A stretch of DNA of 10,318 nucleotides from CAINVV01 sp964506325 (GTDB lineage Bacteria; Bacteroidota; Bacteroidia; Bacteroidales; Prolixibacteraceae). Positions 7,461-10,318 of this stretch are shown here, one piece after another (the stretch's first letter is position 1; every line of letters begins with the position of its first letter). The notes under the pieces are model-generated. The model was not told where the DNA came from, did not search any database, and saw only the letters and a list, made by a program, of their open reading frames with translations. Made by a program: the position numbers and the translations under genes. The stretch is from the NCBI GenBank assembly GCA_964506325.1, contig CAZDLO010000118.1:1-10318 (forward strand), given 5' to 3'.

Positions 7461-9245
7461 ATGGAGGTAACGCGCACATTCGATCTTCTCGAGTATTGTC
7501 TCGAAAACAAGTCCCGTGAGGATGCAATAGCAGGAAAGCAGGGAACCCAATGGGTGACATACAGTACAGCCCAGTATGCCAGGAATTCGGAGCTGGTGGC
7601 TTATGGCCTTCTGTCTCTCGGAATTCAAAAGGGTGACAGGGTGTCAACAGTTAGTGGTAACCGGCCGGAGTGGGCATTTGTAGACATGGCTCTTTCGATG
7701 GTAGGCGCAGTGCATGTTCCTGTCTATCCAACAATCAGTGAAGATGAGTACAGCTATATTTTCAATCATGCGGAGATACGTTTCCTGTTTATTTCCGAGG
7801 AAAAATTGTACAATAAGCTATCTCCTGTAGTAGTTGAAACAGTAAGTCTCGAGAAGATATTCACCTTTAACGAAGTGCCGGGGGCAGACAATTTATCTGT
7901 GCTGATGGATCTTGGAAAAAAGAACGAGGAGGTACTGCGTTCCCGCCTTTCGGAAATCAAGAATGGCATCGGGGAGGAGGAGATGGTGACTATGATCTAT
8001 ACCAGCGGAACAACAGGAGTGCCCAAAGGGGTCATGCTGTCACACAGGAATCTTGTTTCCAACCTTAAGGCCTGCTCCACGCATTTTGATCTTGGCCTGG
8101 GACACCGGAGTGTCTCATTTTTGCCGCTGTGCCATATATTTGAGCGGACAGTCAATTATATATTCATGTATCGCGGCATCGGAATATACTATGTTGAAAG
8201 CCTTGCCCAGATCGTGCAGTCCATCAAGGAGGTAAAGCCACATATTTTTACTGCAGTTCCGCGCCTGCTGGAAAGTGTGTATGACGGAATCATGGCCAAG
8301 GGAAAACTTCTTACCGGGATTAAGAACAAGCTTTTCTTCTGGGCCGTTGAACTTGGAAAGGATTTTGATTTTAACAAGGATACCGGATTCATGAAAAAAA
8401 TCAAACTGAAGATTGCGGACAAGCTGATTTATTCCAAGTGGAGACAGGCTCTGGGCGGAAATATTCAGTTGATGGTATCCGGAGGCGCTTTGCTGCAGTC
8501 AAGGATTGCCCGGGTTTTCAGTGCTGCCGGACTAAGAGTGCTGGAAGGTTACGGCCTTACGGAGACATCTCCCGTTATTGCAGTAAGCAATGCCGTAACA
8601 GGTGAAATAAAAATAGGGACCAACGGCCCTGTTATCAGCGGGGTTCAGGTTATGATTGCCCCGGATGGCGAGATTCTGGCCAAAGGGCCGAACCTGATGA
8701 TGGGTTATTACAAGGAACCTCAGCTTACAAGCGAAGTTATTGATGCTGATGGATGGTTTCATACGGGTGACGTAGGTATGCTGGATGAAGGGAAATTCCT
8801 CAAGATTACCGACCGCAAAAAGGAGATTTTTAAACTGTCAGGAGGGAAATACATAGCTCCCCAATTGATAGAGAATAAGCTCAAAGAGTCTGTTTTAATA
8901 GATCAGGCCATCGTAATTGGCTCAAACGAGAAATTTGCAAGTGCGCTTATCTCCCCCAATTTTGTCTACCTGCATGAGTGTTGCAATGAAAATGAGATAC
9001 TTTTCAAAGACAATGCCGATCTGGTTTCTCAAGCTAAAGTTCAGGCCATGTTTCAGGCAGAGGTAAAAGAGGTCAATAAAACCCTTGGGCAGCATGAAGA
9101 GATAAAAAGGTTCCGGCTGGTTGCGGATACCTGGTCGGCCCAGTCTGGTGAACTCTCACAAACCCTGAAATTAAAGAGAAATGTGATTGAACAAAAATAT
9201 GCTGAAGTTATTGAAGAAATTTTTGCCTCCTCCAGGGAAGATTGA
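7461..9245 (+). CDS. Long-chain fatty acid--CoA ligase (AMP-binding family)
   Basis: A 594-residue adenylate-forming enzyme that should activate long-chain fatty acids to acyl-CoA through an acyl-AMP intermediate, feeding lipid synthesis or beta-oxidation. Motifs in order: P-loop MIYTSGTTGVPKGVMLSH (178-195), LPLCHIFER (221-229), the A5 motif GYGLTET (363-369), WFHTGD (432-437) with the ribose-binding Asp, the hinge motif ITDRKKEIFKLSGGKYIAP (449-467), and the C-terminal catalytic Lys, likely K570 in the TLKLKR segment (568-573). The GGKYIAP and TLKLKR forms and the length fit the long-chain (FadD15/LACS-like) branch rather than acetyl-CoA synthetase. There is no signal peptide or membrane helix, so it is a cytoplasmic or peripheral membrane protein. 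The start ATG at 7461 gives the family's usual N-terminus (TFDLLEYC). Substrate chain length is inferred from the subfamily only. Confidence 0.95.
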   Translation: MEVTRTFDLLEYCLENKSREDAIAGKQGTQWVTYSTAQYARNSELVAYGLLSLGIQKGDRVSTVSGNRPEWAFVDMALSMVGAVHVPVYPTISEDEYSYIFNHAEIRFLFISEEKLYNKLSPVVVETVSLEKIFTFNEVPGADNLSVLMDLGKKNEEVLRSRLSEIKNGIGEEEMVTMIYTSGTTGVPKGVMLSHRNLVSNLKACSTHFDLGLGHRSVSFLPLCHIFERTVNYIFMYRGIGIYYVESLAQIVQSIKEVKPHIFTAVPRLLESVYDGIMAKGKLLTGIKNKLFFWAVELGKDFDFNKDTGFMKKIKLKIADKLIYSKWRQALGGNIQLMVSGGALLQSRIARVFSAAGLRVLEGYGLTETSPVIAVSNAVTGEIKIGTNGPVISGVQVMIAPDGEILAKGPNLMMGYYKEPQLTSEVIDADGWFHTGDVGMLDEGKFLKITDRKKEIFKLSGGKYIAPQLIENKLKESVLIDQAIVIGSNEKFASALISPNFVYLHECCNENEILFKDNADLVSQAKVQAMFQAEVKEVNKTLGQHEEIKRFRLVADTWSAQSGELSQTLKLKRNVIEQKYAEVIEEIFASSRED

Positions 9246-9269
9246 ACACTAAAAACCTTATTTTTACCC

Positions 9270-9296
9270 GTTAGTTTCTGAAAACTAACTTTTCAG
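9270..9296 (+). terminator. Two mutually exclusive hairpins after the acyl-CoA synthetase gene
   Basis: GTTAGTTT (9270-9277) and AAACTAAC (9282-9289) form a perfect 8-bp stem with loop CTGA, followed by TTTT (9290-9293). This has the shape of a weak, AT-rich terminator. The overlapping segment CTGAAAA (9278-9284) is the exact reverse complement of TTTTCAG (9290-9296), with loop CTAAC, so a second 7-bp hairpin competes with the first. The spacer to the next gene is only 72 bases. Partial termination or simple readthrough are both possible. Confidence 0.4.
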
Positions 9297-9317
9297 ATTA
9301 AAATAGTTGGTCTTTTT

Positions 9318-10187
9318 ATGAATAAGATCTTAATAACGGGTGCAACGGGGAATATTGGGCTCTCTACTGCAAGGTTTTTGCTCGACAGACAAGATCTTGA
9401 TTATAAGATTGTTGCAGCAGTAAGGGATATTGAACAAGCCCGTAAGCTGGAAGGCCTCAGCCAGGCAGAGCTTGTAAAATTTGAGTTTGATGAACCTGGC
9501 ACTTATGCTGCAGCACTTGATGGTGTTAGTAAATTGCTATTGATCAGGCCCAACCAGGTTTCTGACGTTTCCAAACATATTTTCCCGTTTCTGGACAAAG
9601 TTGAAAAATCTCAGGTCAAACACCTGGTATTTGTTTCTATTGTCGGAGCAGAGCGCAACAGGATCTTTGCCAATCACAGGATAGAGACCCATCTGAAGAA
9701 GATGAATATTCCACACACTATCGTCCGGCCTTCCTTATACATGCAGAACCTTATTACACTTCATGCCAAAGAGATTCGGAAAAATGACCATATCTATGTA
9801 CCTGCGGGAAACGGAATGGTTAACTATATTGATGCGCGGGATGTAGCCAGGGTAGTGGTGGAGCTTCTCACAAAGCCCGGGCATGAAGGGAAAGAATACG
9901 AAGTCACAGGCCCCGAGCCTATGGATTTTTACAAAATTGCATCCTTGTTTTCAAAGGAAATGGGAAGGGAAATTCGTTATGCCCGGCCTGTTACCATTAA
10001 GTTCATCCGGCAGAAAATGCTTGAAAAAAAGGAGATGCCATTTATCCTGACTTTATCCCTGTTGTATGGTGCTGCCAGAAATGGCAAAATGGGACATATC
10101 TCAGGGGCCTTTAAGGAAATTACAGGATTTGAACCGGGAAATTTGGCGGATTTCATCCACGAGAACCGCAGGATATGGGAAAAGTGA
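9318..10187 (+). CDS. NmrA-like NAD(P)-binding protein (atypical SDR)
   Basis: A 289-residue cytoplasmic Rossmann-fold protein. The N-terminal dinucleotide loop is ILITGATGNIGLSTARFL (4-21), with G8, G11 and G14 as the GxxGxxG glycines. AAVRD (33-37) follows the second strand, and the Arg there suggests NADP preference. Further family marks are VFVSIVGA (104-111), VRPSLYMQNL (136-145), YIDARDVARVV (170-180) and the end TGFEPGNLADFIHENRRIW (269-287). The classical SDR Tyr-x3-Lys is missing; H120-x3-H124 stands in the equivalent region, as in NmrA/QOR2-type members. Relatives include quinone reductases (YtfG/QOR2) and redox-sensing regulators (NmrA, HSCARG), so enzyme or sensor roles are both possible; the substrate is unknown. 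It follows the acyl-CoA synthetase gene by 72 bases in the same direction. The start ATG at 9318 lies just before the Rossmann strand. Confidence 0.9.
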   Translation: MNKILITGATGNIGLSTARFLLDRQDLDYKIVAAVRDIEQARKLEGLSQAELVKFEFDEPGTYAAALDGVSKLLLIRPNQVSDVSKHIFPFLDKVEKSQVKHLVFVSIVGAERNRIFANHRIETHLKKMNIPHTIVRPSLYMQNLITLHAKEIRKNDHIYVPAGNGMVNYIDARDVARVVVELLTKPGHEGKEYEVTGPEPMDFYKIASLFSKEMGREIRYARPVTIKFIRQKMLEKKEMPFILTLSLLYGAARNGKMGHISGAFKEITGFEPGNLADFIHENRRIWEK

Positions 10188-10219
10188 CCACATTTTTACC
10201 ATAAATTTGGTTTTTATCT

Positions 10220-10249
10220 TTGGCTGTAAAGATTTTATCATTATCTTTG
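10220..10249 (+). promoter_or_regulatory. Bacteroidota-type promoter of the tRNA-Phe gene
   Basis: TTG at 10220-10222 is followed by exactly 19 bases and then TATCTTTG (10242-10249), a full match to TTG-N19-TAnnTTTG. Transcription would begin near 10255, about 11 bases before the tRNA, a plausible short leader for RNase P processing. The TTG is itself the end of another TATCTTTG at 10215-10222, 27 bases upstream, which lacks its own TTG at the right distance. Confidence 0.7.
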
Positions 10250-10265
10250 CACCGCATTAAAAGAA

Positions 10266-10318
<53 letters not shown>

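Overview
The window looks like ordinary chromosomal DNA from a member of the Bacteroidota, probably an environmental relative of the Bacteroidales/Marinilabiliales; I cannot name a genus. Three things support this. Two intergenic regions carry the Bacteroidota promoter pattern TTG-N19-TAnnTTTG. Shine-Dalgarno sequences are weak or absent before the genes. The layout, alaS facing a leftward M23 peptidase / MerR / Nif3 / zinc-ribbon cluster, is one I recognise from that phylum. Base composition is moderate, and coding strands look homogeneous, with no IS element, phage gene, integrase or CRISPR array.

Left part (1-3332): a rightward terminator hairpin from a gene outside the window is followed by a leftward four-gene operon. 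Read in its own direction (right to left), the order is a membrane-anchored M23 peptidase, a small MerR-type regulator, a Nif3/DUF34 dinuclear-metal protein with the long central insert, and a coiled-coil protein with a C4 zinc ribbon. Gaps are 19, 44 and 29 bases. One good promoter lies upstream of the peptidase gene.

Middle part (3333-7169): a 179-base divergent intergenic region, then complete alaS (874 aa) rightward. It is followed by a membrane acyltransferase-like gene of the HGSNAT/DUF5009 type that is interrupted by one in-frame TGA, with no shift of frame.

Right part (7170-10318): a 291-base non-coding stretch with hairpins, then a long-chain acyl-CoA synthetase, a short spacer with two mutually exclusive hairpins, an NmrA-like NAD(P)-binding protein, and a tRNA-Phe(GAA) cut off by the window end with a textbook Bacteroidota promoter in front.

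The genes are mostly housekeeping: translation (alaS, tRNA-Phe), cell-wall remodelling (M23) and fatty-acid activation. The least understood part is the Nif3 / zinc-ribbon pair, a widely conserved neighbourhood whose biochemical role is unsettled. I saw no convincing sign of an undescribed multi-gene system. The most checkable oddities are the nonsense codon in the acyltransferase gene and the paired hairpins after the acyl-CoA synthetase gene.
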